From positions 1-64,000 of the forward strand of contig CAZZFT010000004.1 of NCBI GenBank assembly GCA_964653555.1: DNA of 64,000 bases, read 5' to 3'. The position numbers and the translations under genes are program-made. Positions 48,440-57,331 of the stretch are shown one piece after another (the first letter of the stretch is position 1; each line of letters begins with the position of its first letter). This stretch comes from JAHEJV01 sp964653555 (GTDB taxonomy: Bacteria; Myxococcota_A; UBA9160; SMWR01). Below the pieces are notes generated by a model. The model made no database searches, was not told the DNA's origin, and saw nothing but the letters and a program-made list of their open reading frames with translations.

Positions 48440-50316
48440 TCCCGCACCCCCGCCCAGCGGCCGAGCGCCATCAGCGGAAACACCAGTCGGTAGAGGTGGT
48501 AGCGGATGTAGAAGTAGCCGGGGAAGCCGGTCCCGGTGAACAGGGGCTCGTCCCAGTCGCCGTCGGGTCGCTGGGTGTCGACGAGCCAGGCGATGCCGCG
48601 CTCCAGCGCGGGTCCGCGCTCGCCCGTGGCGAGCAGGGCGAGCAGCGCCCACGCGGTCTGGGAGGCGGTGGAGGCGCCCAGCCCGGGCGCGCCCTCGCTC
48701 CCGTAGGAGCGCAGGTCCTCGCCCCAGCCGCCGTCCTCGTTCTGCACCGAGCGCAGCCAGCGCACCGCACGGCGGATCGCGTCGTGCTCGACCGGCACGC
48801 CGGCATCCATCAGCGCGGGCACCGCTGCGCCGGTCCCGTAGATGTGGTTGGCGCCCCAGCGTCCGAACCAGGACCCGCCGGGCTCCTGCTCGCGCAGCAG
48901 CCAGTCGAGGGCGGCGCGCACGCGCGGGTCCTCGCGATGGCCGCAGGCGACCAGCATCTCGATCGCGTGCGCGGTCACGTCGGCCGAAGGCGGGTCGATC
49001 ACTTCGCCGAAGTCGCAGAAGGGGAGCTCGCGACACAGGGTGCGCGTGTTGTCGGCGTCGAAGGCGGCGAAGCCCCCGTCCCGCGACTGCATGCCGGCAG
49101 TCCAAGCGGTGGCGCGGGCGATCGCCGCCTCGCGCGCCGCGTCGTCGCTCGCACGTGCGGCGCGCAGGGCGAGGACCACCTCGGCCGTGTCGTCGACGTC
49201 CGGGTAGCGGTCGTTGTCGAACTCGAAGGCCCAGCCCGAGGGCTCGAGCCCGGGGCGCCGCACCGCCCAGTCGCCGGGGATGCGGATCTCCTCGCGCAGG
49301 ATCCAGTCGGCCGCGCGCATCATCGCGGGGTGATCCGGCGCCACACCGACGTCGCGCAGCGCCACCATCGCCAGCGCCGTGTCCCACACCGGCGACTGGC
49401 ACGCTTCGAGGCGGCGTACGTCGCCCTCGCGGATCACGAAGCGCTCGAAGCCGTCCAGGGCGCGGCGCACCGCCGGGTGGTCCAGCGGATAGCCCTCCAG
49501 GTGCAGGGCCAGGACTGAGTACACCCAGGGCGGCTGGATCCCGCCCCAGGAGCCGTCCGCCTCCTGCCGCGCCAGGATCCACTCGCAGCCCAGACGGCGC
49601 GCCAGCCGTCGCAGCGGCGCGATCGGATGGCGCTCGTAGTGCTGGAGCGCGCGGTCGAGGCGCTGGAAGCGGCCGGGCCAGGTCGACAGCGGGTACACCG
49701 GATCGTGACGGGATCCGGCGCGCAGCTCGGCCAGGGAGAAGGGCAGCTCCCGGACCGGGCGGTGGGAGGCGACGATCGTCAGCGGGACGATCGTCTGCCG
49801 CGCCCAGCAGGCGAAGTCGTAGACGTTGAGCGGGAACCACGAGGGCAGCAGGATCACCTCGGGCGGCAGCGCGGGCAGGTCCCGCCAGCGCCACTCGCCG
49901 AACAGCGCCAGCCAGATGCGCGTGAACACGCGCGTGCACTCGAGCCCGCCCAGCGAGAGCACGACCTCCCGGGCGCGCTTCATCGGCTCCGCCTCGGGCG
50001 GGTCGCCGGCCAGACGCAGCGCGGCGTAGGCCTCGACGGTCGTGGAGAGGTCGGCGGGACCACCGCGGTAGTTTGCCCAGCTGCCGTCCTCGCGCTGCTG
50101 GGAGCGGATCCAGTTGGCGGCGAGCGCGGTCTCCTCGCGCGTGCGCACCCCGAGGAACTCGCGCATCAGGAGATCCTCGGCGTCCATGGTGACGTTGGTC
50201 TCGAGTTCGCCCTTCCACCAGCCCGCGGCATCCTGGCGCGCGAGCAGATGGCTGCGCGCGCGCTCGATCGCCGCTTGCACGGCGCTGGCGAGGGAAGCTC
50301 GGGACTGGGCGGACAT
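48436..50316 (-). CDS. shc: squalene-hopene cyclase
   Basis: A 626-residue squalene-hopene cyclase. The catalytic acid motif DVDDT lies at residues 373-377. Several QW motifs are visible (for example QQREDGSW, QEADGSWGG, QEPGGSWFG, QNEDGGWGE, QRPDGDWDE). FACWARQTIVPLTI and the GTGFPGYFYIRYHLYRLVFPLMALGRW C-terminal block are standard. It is a monotopic membrane enzyme that converts squalene to hopene and hopanol. A strong GGAGGAG site precedes ATG 50316. Confidence 0.97.
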   Translation of the reverse strand: MSAQSRASLASAVQAAIERARSHLLARQDAAGWWKGELETNVTMDAEDLLMREFLGVRTREETALAANWIRSQQREDGSWANYRGGPADLSTTVEAYAALRLAGDPPEAEPMKRAREVVLSLGGLECTRVFTRIWLALFGEWRWRDLPALPPEVILLPSWFPLNVYDFACWARQTIVPLTIVASHRPVRELPFSLAELRAGSRHDPVYPLSTWPGRFQRLDRALQHYERHPIAPLRRLARRLGCEWILARQEADGSWGGIQPPWVYSVLALHLEGYPLDHPAVRRALDGFERFVIREGDVRRLEACQSPVWDTALAMVALRDVGVAPDHPAMMRAADWILREEIRIPGDWAVRRPGLEPSGWAFEFDNDRYPDVDDTAEVVLALRAARASDDAAREAAIARATAWTAGMQSRDGGFAAFDADNTRTLCRELPFCDFGEVIDPPSADVTAHAIEMLVACGHREDPRVRAALDWLLREQEPGGSWFGRWGANHIYGTGAAVPALMDAGVPVEHDAIRRAVRWLRSVQNEDGGWGEDLRSYGSEGAPGLGASTASQTAWALLALLATGERGPALERGIAWLVDTQRPDGDWDEPLFTGTGFPGYFYIRYHLYRLVFPLMALGRWAGVRE

Positions 50317-50341
50317 CGCTCCTCCTGGCGGGTCGCGGCGC

Positions 50342-51709
50342 TCAGGCCGCCTCGGCGTCGGCGGGACCGCTGCGACCGAGGGCGCGCAGGGCAGCGCGCG
50401 CCGCGGCGGAGCCGCTGCGCACGGCGCTCTCCATCGTCGCCGGCCAGCCGGTGTCGGTCCACGCTCCGGCGACCCACACGCTGGAGTGTCGGGTCGCGTT
50501 CCCCGGACGCAGGCGGCGCGTTCCCGGAACCTGCCGGAAGGTCGCCGCCGGCTCGTGGGTGGCGAGGAAGTCGAGCACCTCCGCCCCGCGCGCCGCCGGA
50601 AACAGCGCTCGCAGCGCCGGCAGGAACACCTCACGCAGCTGCGCGCGACTGCGCCCGACCCATTCGTCCGCGGCCGACAGAGACACGCTGAGCAGCTGAC
50701 CGCGGTCGACACCGGAGGCGCCCGTGCGGTCGAAGATCCACTGGAGCGGGGTCGCCCAGCCAGCCGCGAAGTCGGGCTCCATCACGCGCCGATCCAGCCA
50801 GATGTGGAGATTCACGATCGGGGACTCGCCGAGGCGCGCGAGACCGGCGGCGTCCAGCTGCGCCTCGGCCGGCGCCAGGCGCGCCGTCGTCTCGGGCGGA
50901 GTGGCGAGGATCACCGCGTCGGCAATCACCGGCGTGCCCCCGACGCCGAGCACGACGCCGCGCGCGCCGCAGCGGATCGACTCCACCCGCGTTCGCAGGT
51001 GGAGCGCCGCGCCCGCGCTGCGCAGCGCGCGCGCACCCGGCTCGTCGTGCAGGTCTGCGAAGGGGACCCGGGCGAAGCCGATGTCCGCGCCGTCGGCGCG
51101 GTCGAGGAAGCCCGTGCGCAGGACCTTCGCCGCCAGGGCCAGCGACGCGCTCGCGACGGGGACGTTCAGCGTGGGACGGATCAGCAGGTCCCAGAACCCC
51201 AGGGAGGCCGGGTCGCGGACGCCGCACTCGGCGAGCCAGTCCCCGAGCGACCGGGCGTCGAGCCGCGCGTCGTCGGGGTCGAGGGAGGCGAAGCGCCGCG
51301 CCACCCGGGCGGCGCGCACGCGGGCGCCGAGCGACAGGTGTGGAAACGCGAGCAGGCTCGGCGCGAGGTGGGCCGGGGCGGGCAGCGCGTGGCGGCGGAT
51401 CCACGCCAGAGGGCTTCCGGGCGACGCCACGGCGACGGCGAGGCGCGGCTGGAGGAACACGCGCTCCGACACGCCGAGCCGGTCGAGCAGGCCGCGATAG
51501 GCGGTGCAGCAGCGCATGAAGACGTGCTGACCGTTGTCGAGCCGCAGACCGCGCTTCTCGGTAGACCAGGCCGCGCCGCCGAGGCGCGGGCGCGCCTCGA
51601 ACAGGGAGACGCGGGCGCCCGCGTCGGCGCACGCCAGCGCTGCCCGCATGCCGGCGAGCCCGCCGCCGACGACGGCGACGTGCGGGACGGCGCCCGAACC
51701 GGTCCTCAT
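50342..51709 (-). CDS. hpnE: hydroxysqualene dehydroxylase HpnE
   Basis: A 455-residue FAD-dependent amine-oxidase-type protein. The dinucleotide motif is VAVVGGGLAGMRAALACADAGARVSLFEARPRLGG, followed by LDNGQHVFMRCCTAYRGLLDRLG, typical of HpnE. The C-terminal VWVAGAWTDTGWPATMESAVRSG is the second FAD contact. HpnE reduces hydroxysqualene to squalene after HpnC. Its ATG overlaps the hpnC stop by four bases. Confidence 0.93.
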   Translation of the reverse strand: MRTGSGAVPHVAVVGGGLAGMRAALACADAGARVSLFEARPRLGGAAWSTEKRGLRLDNGQHVFMRCCTAYRGLLDRLGVSERVFLQPRLAVAVASPGSPLAWIRRHALPAPAHLAPSLLAFPHLSLGARVRAARVARRFASLDPDDARLDARSLGDWLAECGVRDPASLGFWDLLIRPTLNVPVASASLALAAKVLRTGFLDRADGADIGFARVPFADLHDEPGARALRSAGAALHLRTRVESIRCGARGVVLGVGGTPVIADAVILATPPETTARLAPAEAQLDAAGLARLGESPIVNLHIWLDRRVMEPDFAAGWATPLQWIFDRTGASGVDRGQLLSVSLSAADEWVGRSRAQLREVFLPALRALFPAARGAEVLDFLATHEPAATFRQVPGTRRLRPGNATRHSSVWVAGAWTDTGWPATMESAVRSGSAAARAALRALGRSGPADAEAA

Positions 51710-52593
51710 CGCGCACCTCCGAGACCGAGCAATGCCTGGAGCGCGCGGCCCAGCGTGGTGGTCCGTCGCGGTCGGACCGGCCGGCGATTGGGATCGAAGC
51801 CGGCGCGCTCGAGGGCGTCCGCCGTCGCCCGGCCTCCCCCCACGTAGGCCGCGACCACCGGGCGGGCGAGCCCCCGCAGCCGGCGGCACAGAACCGGCCC
51901 GTGGGCGAGCCCCTCCCGCGCGCGCGCCACCTGGATCGCGACGCAGCGCCGCAGGGATGCGGGGGCGGGCGCGGCCAGCAGATCCGCGGCGCTGCAGCCG
52001 CAGCGCGCGCGGTCGTCGGCGGGCAGGTAGCAGCGCCCGACCCGTGCATCCTCGGCGACGTCCTGGCAGTGCTCGAGCACCTGGAGCGCGGTGCACACGG
52101 CGTCGGCGTCGCGACGGTTGGCGTCGCTGGCCTGGTCGAAGATCCGCAGCACGAGCTCGCCTACGGGCTGCGCCGACACTGCGCAGTAGGCGAGCAGCTC
52201 GTCCCAGCTCGCTAGGTCCGGTGCGCGCTGATCCCAGCGGTTCGCCTCCACCAGGCGCAGGAACGGCTCCAGGGGGAGCCCGTGGGCGCGGACCACCGGC
52301 TCCAGGCGCTGGAGCAGGGGATGGCGCGCCTCGCCGCGAAAGGCTGCGCGCAGATCCTCTTCCACCGCGTCGAGCAGCGCGAGGCGATCGCCCTCGGCGG
52401 CGTCACCGGCCTGATCGATCAGTCGCGCCACGCCGTACAAGGCGACCAGGTCGCGGCGCAGCGCGCGCGGGAGCCAGCCCATCGCCACCGGGAAGTTCTC
52501 GCCGCCGAGCCGTCCCAGCACCGTCTCCGGCGCCAGCGCCGGCGCCGAGAGCCGCCCGCCGGTCGCCGCGATCGCCGCGGCCGCCTCAGCCAT
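51706..52593 (-). CDS. hpnC: hydroxysqualene synthase HpnC
   Basis: A 295-residue squalene/phytoene-synthase-fold protein of the HpnC type. GGENFPVAMGWLPRALR is characteristic of HpnC. The two Asp-rich regions are LIDQAGD and HCQDVAEDARVGRCYLP. The C terminus is Arg-rich. HpnC converts presqualene diphosphate to hydroxysqualene. Its start overlaps the end of the tetR gene by eight bases. Confidence 0.92.
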   Translation of the reverse strand: MAEAAAAIAATGGRLSAPALAPETVLGRLGGENFPVAMGWLPRALRRDLVALYGVARLIDQAGDAAEGDRLALLDAVEEDLRAAFRGEARHPLLQRLEPVVRAHGLPLEPFLRLVEANRWDQRAPDLASWDELLAYCAVSAQPVGELVLRIFDQASDANRRDADAVCTALQVLEHCQDVAEDARVGRCYLPADDRARCGCSAADLLAAPAPASLRRCVAIQVARAREGLAHGPVLCRRLRGLARPVVAAYVGGGRATADALERAGFDPNRRPVRPRRTTTLGRALQALLGLGGAR

Positions 52594-53284
52594 CGTCGCT
52601 TCCCATCGCGGCGCGCGCGAGCTGGCGGAGGCCCTCCCGCCGCAGGTCGCGGTTGTGCGCCGACGGGTCGAGCAGGGCGAGCAGCAGATTGCCGTCGAGC
52701 AGCGCCACCAGGGCCGCGGCGTTCGCCCGGCTGTCGCCCGCGCCCGCGCCCGCCTGCCGCAGGGTGTCCGCCAGGTCGGTGATCAGGGCGTCGTGCAGGG
52801 AGAACAGCGTCTCCAGCAGCGCCTCCCGGAGTCGCTCGCTCTCGAACAGCCAGCGCACGATCGAGCGGATCGCCCCCTCGTTCTCCTCGACCACCCGCTC
52901 GTAGGCGCCGAGGATCTCCAGCACGCGCTGGCGCGGCGGGATGTGCTCGAGGCTCGCTTGGAGCTCTCCGAAGAACGGAACCAGCATCCGGCGAAAGGTC
53001 TCCCGGAACAGGCCCGCCTTGTCGCCGAAGTGCCAGAACACCGCGGCGCGGCTGACGTGGGCGCGCGCCGCGACCGCGGAGATGCTGGTGCCGTCGTATC
53101 CCCGCTCGGCGAACAGAGCGAGGGCCCCCGCGACGATGCGATCCTGGGTCTCGGCCTTGCGGGTACTTCGCTCGGAGGGCACGGCCGAACCCGTAGCGCC
53201 GCAGTCCGCCGGGCGGGAGGGTTGCGCCGCAGAGGCCGTCGCCGGGGGGGCCAGGGAGGAGGCAGAAGTGGTCGCGTCAGCCAT
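52586..53284 (-). CDS. TetR/AcrR family regulator in the hopanoid operon
   Basis: A 232-residue TetR-family repressor. After a disordered Ser/Ala/Pro-rich extension (about residues 1-40) comes the DNA-binding domain (DRIVAGALALFAERGYDGTSISAVAARAHVSRAAVFWHFGDKAGLFRETF). A helical ligand domain follows. The gene overlaps fni by eight bases upstream and hpnC by eight bases downstream, so it is co-expressed with the biosynthetic genes and may autoregulate them. GTG 53182 is an alternative start that would drop the extension. The dyad at 57270-57282 is a possible target. Confidence 0.9.
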   Translation of the reverse strand: MADATTSASSLAPPATASAAQPSRPADCGATGSAVPSERSTRKAETQDRIVAGALALFAERGYDGTSISAVAARAHVSRAAVFWHFGDKAGLFRETFRRMLVPFFGELQASLEHIPPRQRVLEILGAYERVVEENEGAIRSIVRWLFESERLREALLETLFSLHDALITDLADTLRQAGAGAGDSRANAAALVALLDGNLLLALLDPSAHNRDLRREGLRQLARAAMGSDDG

Positions 53285-54368
53285 CCCGGCCGCCGCGGAG
53301 CGTCCGGGAGGCCTCGGCGGCGGGCGCCGCATCGTCGCCGAGCCACGCGCGCAGGCGCGGCCCGATGATCCGGGGCGCATCGACCAGACGCTCGGGTCGC
53401 GCCGCGCCGGTGAGCAGCAGCAGCGCGCGAACCCCCTCGGTCAGCTCCTCGGCCAGAGCCGCGACCGCCGTCTCGCCCCCGCGCTCGAAGGCGCGGAAGA
53501 AGGGCAGCGCCAGGCCCGCGGCGTGGGCGCCCAGCGCCAGGGCGCGCACCACGTCGAGGGCCGTTCGGATGCCGCCCGAGGCGAGCGTCCCGAAGCCGGC
53601 GCGCCGCGCGAACACCACGCTCGCGGCGGTCGGGATACCCCACTCGCGCAGCACCCCGCCGAGCGAGCGCTGGCGCGCGGAGCCGCGCAGCGCCTCCACG
53701 CCCGGCCAGGTCGTGCCGCCCGCCCCGGCCGCATCCACCCACTCGACGCCCGTCGCGCGCAGACGCGCGAGCGTGCGCGGGGAGAGACCGCAGCCGGTCT
53801 CCTTCACGATCACCGGAACCGGCAGCGACTCCACCAGCGCGGCGATCGCATCGACGCAGCCGCGGAAGTCGCGATCACCCGTGTCCTGCACCAGCTCCTG
53901 GGCCGCGTTCAGGTGCACGCAGAGCGCGTCCGCGCGCACCGCCTCGACCAGCTCCGACACCGCGGCGGGACCCGCCTCGCGAGCCTGCACGACACCCACG
54001 TTGCCGAACACGGCGATCTCGGGCGCCGCGTCGCGCACGCGGTAGCTGGCGGCGGTCTCGGGATCCGTCCACATCGCGCGCTGGGAGCCGAGGCCGAAGG
54101 CGAAGCCCGCCTTCTGCGCGGCGGCAGCGAGCGCGCGGTTCACTACCCCGGCCCGCGGCGTTCCGCCCGTCATGCCCGAGATGTAGATCGGTGCGGCGAG
54201 CCGTCGCCCGAACAGCTCGACCCCGGAGTCGACGTCGGCGGCGGAGAGCTCGGGGAGGGCCTCGTGCAGGAGCTGCACCTCCTCGAGCAGCGTCGAGCCG
54301 CGGCCCTCGACGTCGCCCTCGGCGCACAGATCGAGATGGGCCTGCTTGCGCGCGCCGACCTCGCTCAT
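53277..54368 (-). CDS. fni: type 2 isopentenyl-diphosphate delta-isomerase
   Basis: A 363-residue FMN-dependent type 2 IPP isomerase. RKQAHLDLC is the N-terminal RKxDH-like region, APIYISGMTGG binds FMN, and HLNAAQELVQ contains the family's active-site NxxQE-type segment. VKETGCGLS, GAGGTTW and ASGGIRTALD are further phosphate and flavin contacts. It interconverts IPP and DMAPP. Its ATG overlaps the hpnD stop (ATGA). Presence in a hopanoid operon beside dxs ties precursor supply to hopanoid output. Confidence 0.94.
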   Translation of the reverse strand: MSEVGARKQAHLDLCAEGDVEGRGSTLLEEVQLLHEALPELSAADVDSGVELFGRRLAAPIYISGMTGGTPRAGVVNRALAAAAQKAGFAFGLGSQRAMWTDPETAASYRVRDAAPEIAVFGNVGVVQAREAGPAAVSELVEAVRADALCVHLNAAQELVQDTGDRDFRGCVDAIAALVESLPVPVIVKETGCGLSPRTLARLRATGVEWVDAAGAGGTTWPGVEALRGSARQRSLGGVLREWGIPTAASVVFARRAGFGTLASGGIRTALDVVRALALGAHAAGLALPFFRAFERGGETAVAALAEELTEGVRALLLLTGAARPERLVDAPRIIGPRLRAWLGDDAAPAAEASRTLRGGRDG

Positions 54369-55240
54369 GCGTAGGCCTCCCGGCCGAGCCACACGCGCGT
54401 GACGACGGCGACGCGGCGGGCCCGGGACAGCCGCAGGGCGGGGCCGAGGCACGGGAAGTCGCGCTCCTGGAGCGCCTCCAGCAGGTCGCGGTAGATGGCG
54501 CCCATCGCCTGGGCGGGTCGCAGCGCCCGCGCGGCATCCGCCGGCAGGGCCCGGCGCGCGCGGCGATAGTGGTCCCGCGCGCGCTCCGCGTACAGCGCGA
54601 GCAGCCGCCGCAGCGGCTCATCGGGCTGGTCCGCGTGCAGGCTCTCGGGCGTGACGCCCAGCCGCCGCATGTCCTCGCGGGCCAGGTACACGCGGCCGGA
54701 GGCCGCGTCCTCGCCGACGTCGCGCAGCACGTTCGTCAGCTGCACGGCGATGCCGAGCTGCACGGCGTACTCGCCGATCCGCTCGCGCCGCAGCCCGCGC
54801 ACGCCGCAGACGAGCACTCCGATCGTCGACGCGACGCAGTAGCAGTAGTGCTCGAGGTCGGCCAAGGTCTCGATCGGGGTCGCGTGCAGGTCGGCCTCGA
54901 TTCCGGCGAGCAGGTCGACGAAGCAGTCCTCGGGCAGGCAGAAGCGGTGGACGGCGTCGCCCAGGGCGATGCCGACGGGGTGACGCGCCTTGCCGCGATA
55001 GGCGTCGGCGAGCTCCTCGCGCCACAGCGCGAGCAGAGCCGACCGGTCGCCGCGCACCGCCGGGTCGTCGGCGATGTCGTCGGCGAGGCGGCAGAACGCG
55101 TAGATCGCGTTCAGGGCGCGGCGCTGGTCGGCCGGGAACATCCAGAACGCCGCGAGGAAGCTCGAGCGGCTGCGCCGGGCCACGCTCGCGCAGTGCGCGT
55201 AGGCGTCGTGCACGGCGGGGGGGAGCCGATGGCGGATCAT
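54365..55240 (-). CDS. hpnD: presqualene diphosphate synthase HpnD
   Basis: A 291-residue squalene/phytoene-synthase-fold enzyme. RSSFLAAFWMFPADQRRALNAIYAFCRLADDIADD carries the first Asp-rich motif, and QLTNVLRDVGEDAASGRVYL the second. EHYCYCVASTIGVL is also standard. It condenses two farnesyl diphosphates to presqualene diphosphate. Its start overlaps the dxs stop by four bases. Confidence 0.93.
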   Translation of the reverse strand: MIRHRLPPAVHDAYAHCASVARRSRSSFLAAFWMFPADQRRALNAIYAFCRLADDIADDPAVRGDRSALLALWREELADAYRGKARHPVGIALGDAVHRFCLPEDCFVDLLAGIEADLHATPIETLADLEHYCYCVASTIGVLVCGVRGLRRERIGEYAVQLGIAVQLTNVLRDVGEDAASGRVYLAREDMRRLGVTPESLHADQPDEPLRRLLALYAERARDHYRRARRALPADAARALRPAQAMGAIYRDLLEALQERDFPCLGPALRLSRARRVAVVTRVWLGREAYA

Positions 55241-57054
55241 GCGGCCGCCTCGGGCTCGGGCGGACGTTCGCGCGTCTCGACCGCCGCGAGTGCCGCCTCG
55301 ACGATCGCCTCGCTGTCGATGCCCGCTTCGCTCCACTGCGCGACGGCGTCGCCGTGGTCGAGGAAGCGATCCGGCAGGCCGAGCCGGTGCACGCGCGTTC
55401 CCGGCGCCGACTCGGCGAGCAGCTCGAGGACGGCGCTGCCGAACCCGCCGACGCGCGTGTGGTCTTCGACGGTCACCAGGACGCCGACCTCGCGCGCCAG
55501 CGCGGTGAGCAGCGCGGCATCGAGAGGCTTCGCGAAGCGCGCGTCGACGACGGCGGCAGACACACCGTGTCCCTCCAGGATCTCGGCGGCGGCCAGCGCG
55601 GGGGCCACCGTCCGACCGAGGGTCGCGATCGCGAGATCGCTTCCCGGTCGCAGCAGCTCCCCCTTCCCGATGTCGAGCGGCTTCGGATCGGGCTCCACGT
55701 CGCAGCCGGTCGCGGTGCCGCGCGGGAAGCGCAGCGCAAAGGGCCGGCCGGAGTCGATCGCAGTCGCCAGCAGCCGCTGGAGCTCGTTCTCGTCGCGCGG
55801 CGCTGCCACCACCAGGTTCGGGATCAGACGCAGGTAGGCGAGATCGAAGGCGCCGTGGTGGGTCGGGCCGTCGGCTCCCACCACGCCGGCGCGATCGAGC
55901 GCGAAGCTCACGGGCAGCTCCTGGAGCGCCACGTCGTGCACAATCTGGTCGAAGGCGCGCTGGAGGAAGCTCGAGTAGATCGCGCACACCGGGCGCAGAC
56001 CCTCGGTGGCCAGGCCGGCCGCGAAGGTGACCGCGTGCTGCTCGGCGATCCCGACGTCGTAGCAGCGGTCCGGGTGGCGCTCGGCGAAGCGGTCGAGCCC
56101 CGTGCCGTCGGGCATCGCGGCCGTGAGCGCCACCACGCGCGGATCCCGGTCGGCGATCCGGATCAGGGCCTCGGCAAAGGCCTCGGTCCAGGTGGGAACG
56201 CGCGCGCGGGTCGTGCGCCGCCTTCCACTCTCGCGATCGAAGGGGGCCGTGGCGTGCCAGCGGTAGGGATCGGCCTCGGCCGGCGCGTATCCGCAGCCCT
56301 TGCGCGTCTTCACGTGCAAGAGGGTCGGTCCCTGCGCGTCGCGCAGTGCGGCGAGCGCGTCGAGCAGCGCGTCGAGGTCGTGCCCGTCCACCGGCCCGCG
56401 GTAGTCGAGCCCCAGCGCGCGGGCGTAGGCGGCGACCTCGCCGGTGCGGGACAGGCCTCCGACGTTGGGGGCGATCGACATCCCGTTGTCGTTGAACACG
56501 ACCTTCACGGACGCGCGCAGATGACCCGCGTGGTTGAGCGCCTCGAAGGACATTCCGGCCGTCGCCGCGCCGTCGCCGATCACCGCGACCGCGCGACGCG
56601 CCACACCCGTGCGCGCGGCCGCCTCGGCGATGCCGAGGGCCGCCGAGACGGAGGTGCCCGCGTGCCCGGCGCCGAACACGTCGTAGGGACTCTCGATGCG
56701 CCGCAGGAAACCCGCCGGTCCGTCGGCGCGCTTGATCCGCACCAGCTCGTCGCGGCGACCGGTGAGCGCCTTGTGGCCGTAGGCCTGGTGGCCCACGTCC
56801 CACACCACGCGGTCGTGCGGCGTGTCGAAGGTCGCGTGCAGTGCGACCGTCAGCTCGACGGCGCCGAGACTCGCAGCGAAGTGACCGCCGACCCCGGCGC
56901 CGATCGCGATCAGGTGCTCGCGCAGCTCGCGGGCCACCTGGCCCAGCTGGCGGCGATCCAGTGCGCGAAGCGCGGCCGGCTCCTCGATCGTAGGAAGCAG
57001 CTCCAGAGCCGATCCTCCTGCCCGAGACCGGGTGAGCCTCTCTCGAACCGACAC
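55237..57054 (-). CDS. dxs: 1-deoxy-D-xylulose-5-phosphate synthase
   Basis: A 605-residue ThDP enzyme. WDVGHQAYGHKALTGR, GDGAATAGMSFEALNHAG (cofactor motif), YDVGIAEQHAVTFAAG and DRAGVVGADGPTHHG are the DXS signatures. It makes DXP from pyruvate and glyceraldehyde-3-phosphate, the first step of the MEP pathway. GTG 57054 gives the family's N terminus (LELLPTIEEPAALRAL); the ribosome site is weak. It is the first gene of the nine-gene operon, with a leader of up to about 200 bases. Confidence 0.96.
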   Translation of the reverse strand: MSVRERLTRSRAGGSALELLPTIEEPAALRALDRRQLGQVARELREHLIAIGAGVGGHFAASLGAVELTVALHATFDTPHDRVVWDVGHQAYGHKALTGRRDELVRIKRADGPAGFLRRIESPYDVFGAGHAGTSVSAALGIAEAAARTGVARRAVAVIGDGAATAGMSFEALNHAGHLRASVKVVFNDNGMSIAPNVGGLSRTGEVAAYARALGLDYRGPVDGHDLDALLDALAALRDAQGPTLLHVKTRKGCGYAPAEADPYRWHATAPFDRESGRRRTTRARVPTWTEAFAEALIRIADRDPRVVALTAAMPDGTGLDRFAERHPDRCYDVGIAEQHAVTFAAGLATEGLRPVCAIYSSFLQRAFDQIVHDVALQELPVSFALDRAGVVGADGPTHHGAFDLAYLRLIPNLVVAAPRDENELQRLLATAIDSGRPFALRFPRGTATGCDVEPDPKPLDIGKGELLRPGSDLAIATLGRTVAPALAAAEILEGHGVSAAVVDARFAKPLDAALLTALAREVGVLVTVEDHTRVGGFGSAVLELLAESAPGTRVHRLGLPDRFLDHGDAVAQWSEAGIDSEAIVEAALAAVETRERPPEPEAAA

Positions 57055-57256
57055 GCCTGAACACCCGACCCGCCCCCGGACCCTCCCGCGAGCGGCACGA
57101 CGCGGCCTCACCCCTGGCCTGCCGGGCTGCAACTTCACTCGTCCAGGCCCACTGCGCAAAGGGAATCGCTGTACCGAAGCGCCCCCTCGGTCAGCGAGCG
57201 CGCCCGCCCGCGGCCTTGCCCGCCCCGGTGCTGCGCGGAACCCTTGGCGACCGATC

Positions 57257-57282
57257 TAGGATAGGGTCTCGCGTGAAACGCG
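57257..57282. promoter_or_regulatory. divergent promoter region with dyad between dxs and the ferredoxin oxidoreductase gene
   Basis: TAGGATA (57257-57263) reads TAGGAT on the plus strand and TATCCT on the minus strand. Seven bases on lies a perfect CGCGT / ACGCG inverted repeat with a GAA centre (57270-57282). The dyad would sit at the plus-strand start site and just upstream of the minus-strand -10. Neither -35 box is convincing. The rest of the 277-base gap shows no gene. Confidence 0.4.
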
Positions 57283-57331
57283 TTCTCCACCGGCGACGAA
57301 CGCTCGAATCCGCCCGAGGGGTCCGATTCAA

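Noticed and set aside
57055..57250. Possible riboswitch in the long leader of dxs
   Set aside because: I found no thi-box-like CUGAGA element or other conserved riboswitch core; the region is only GC-rich.
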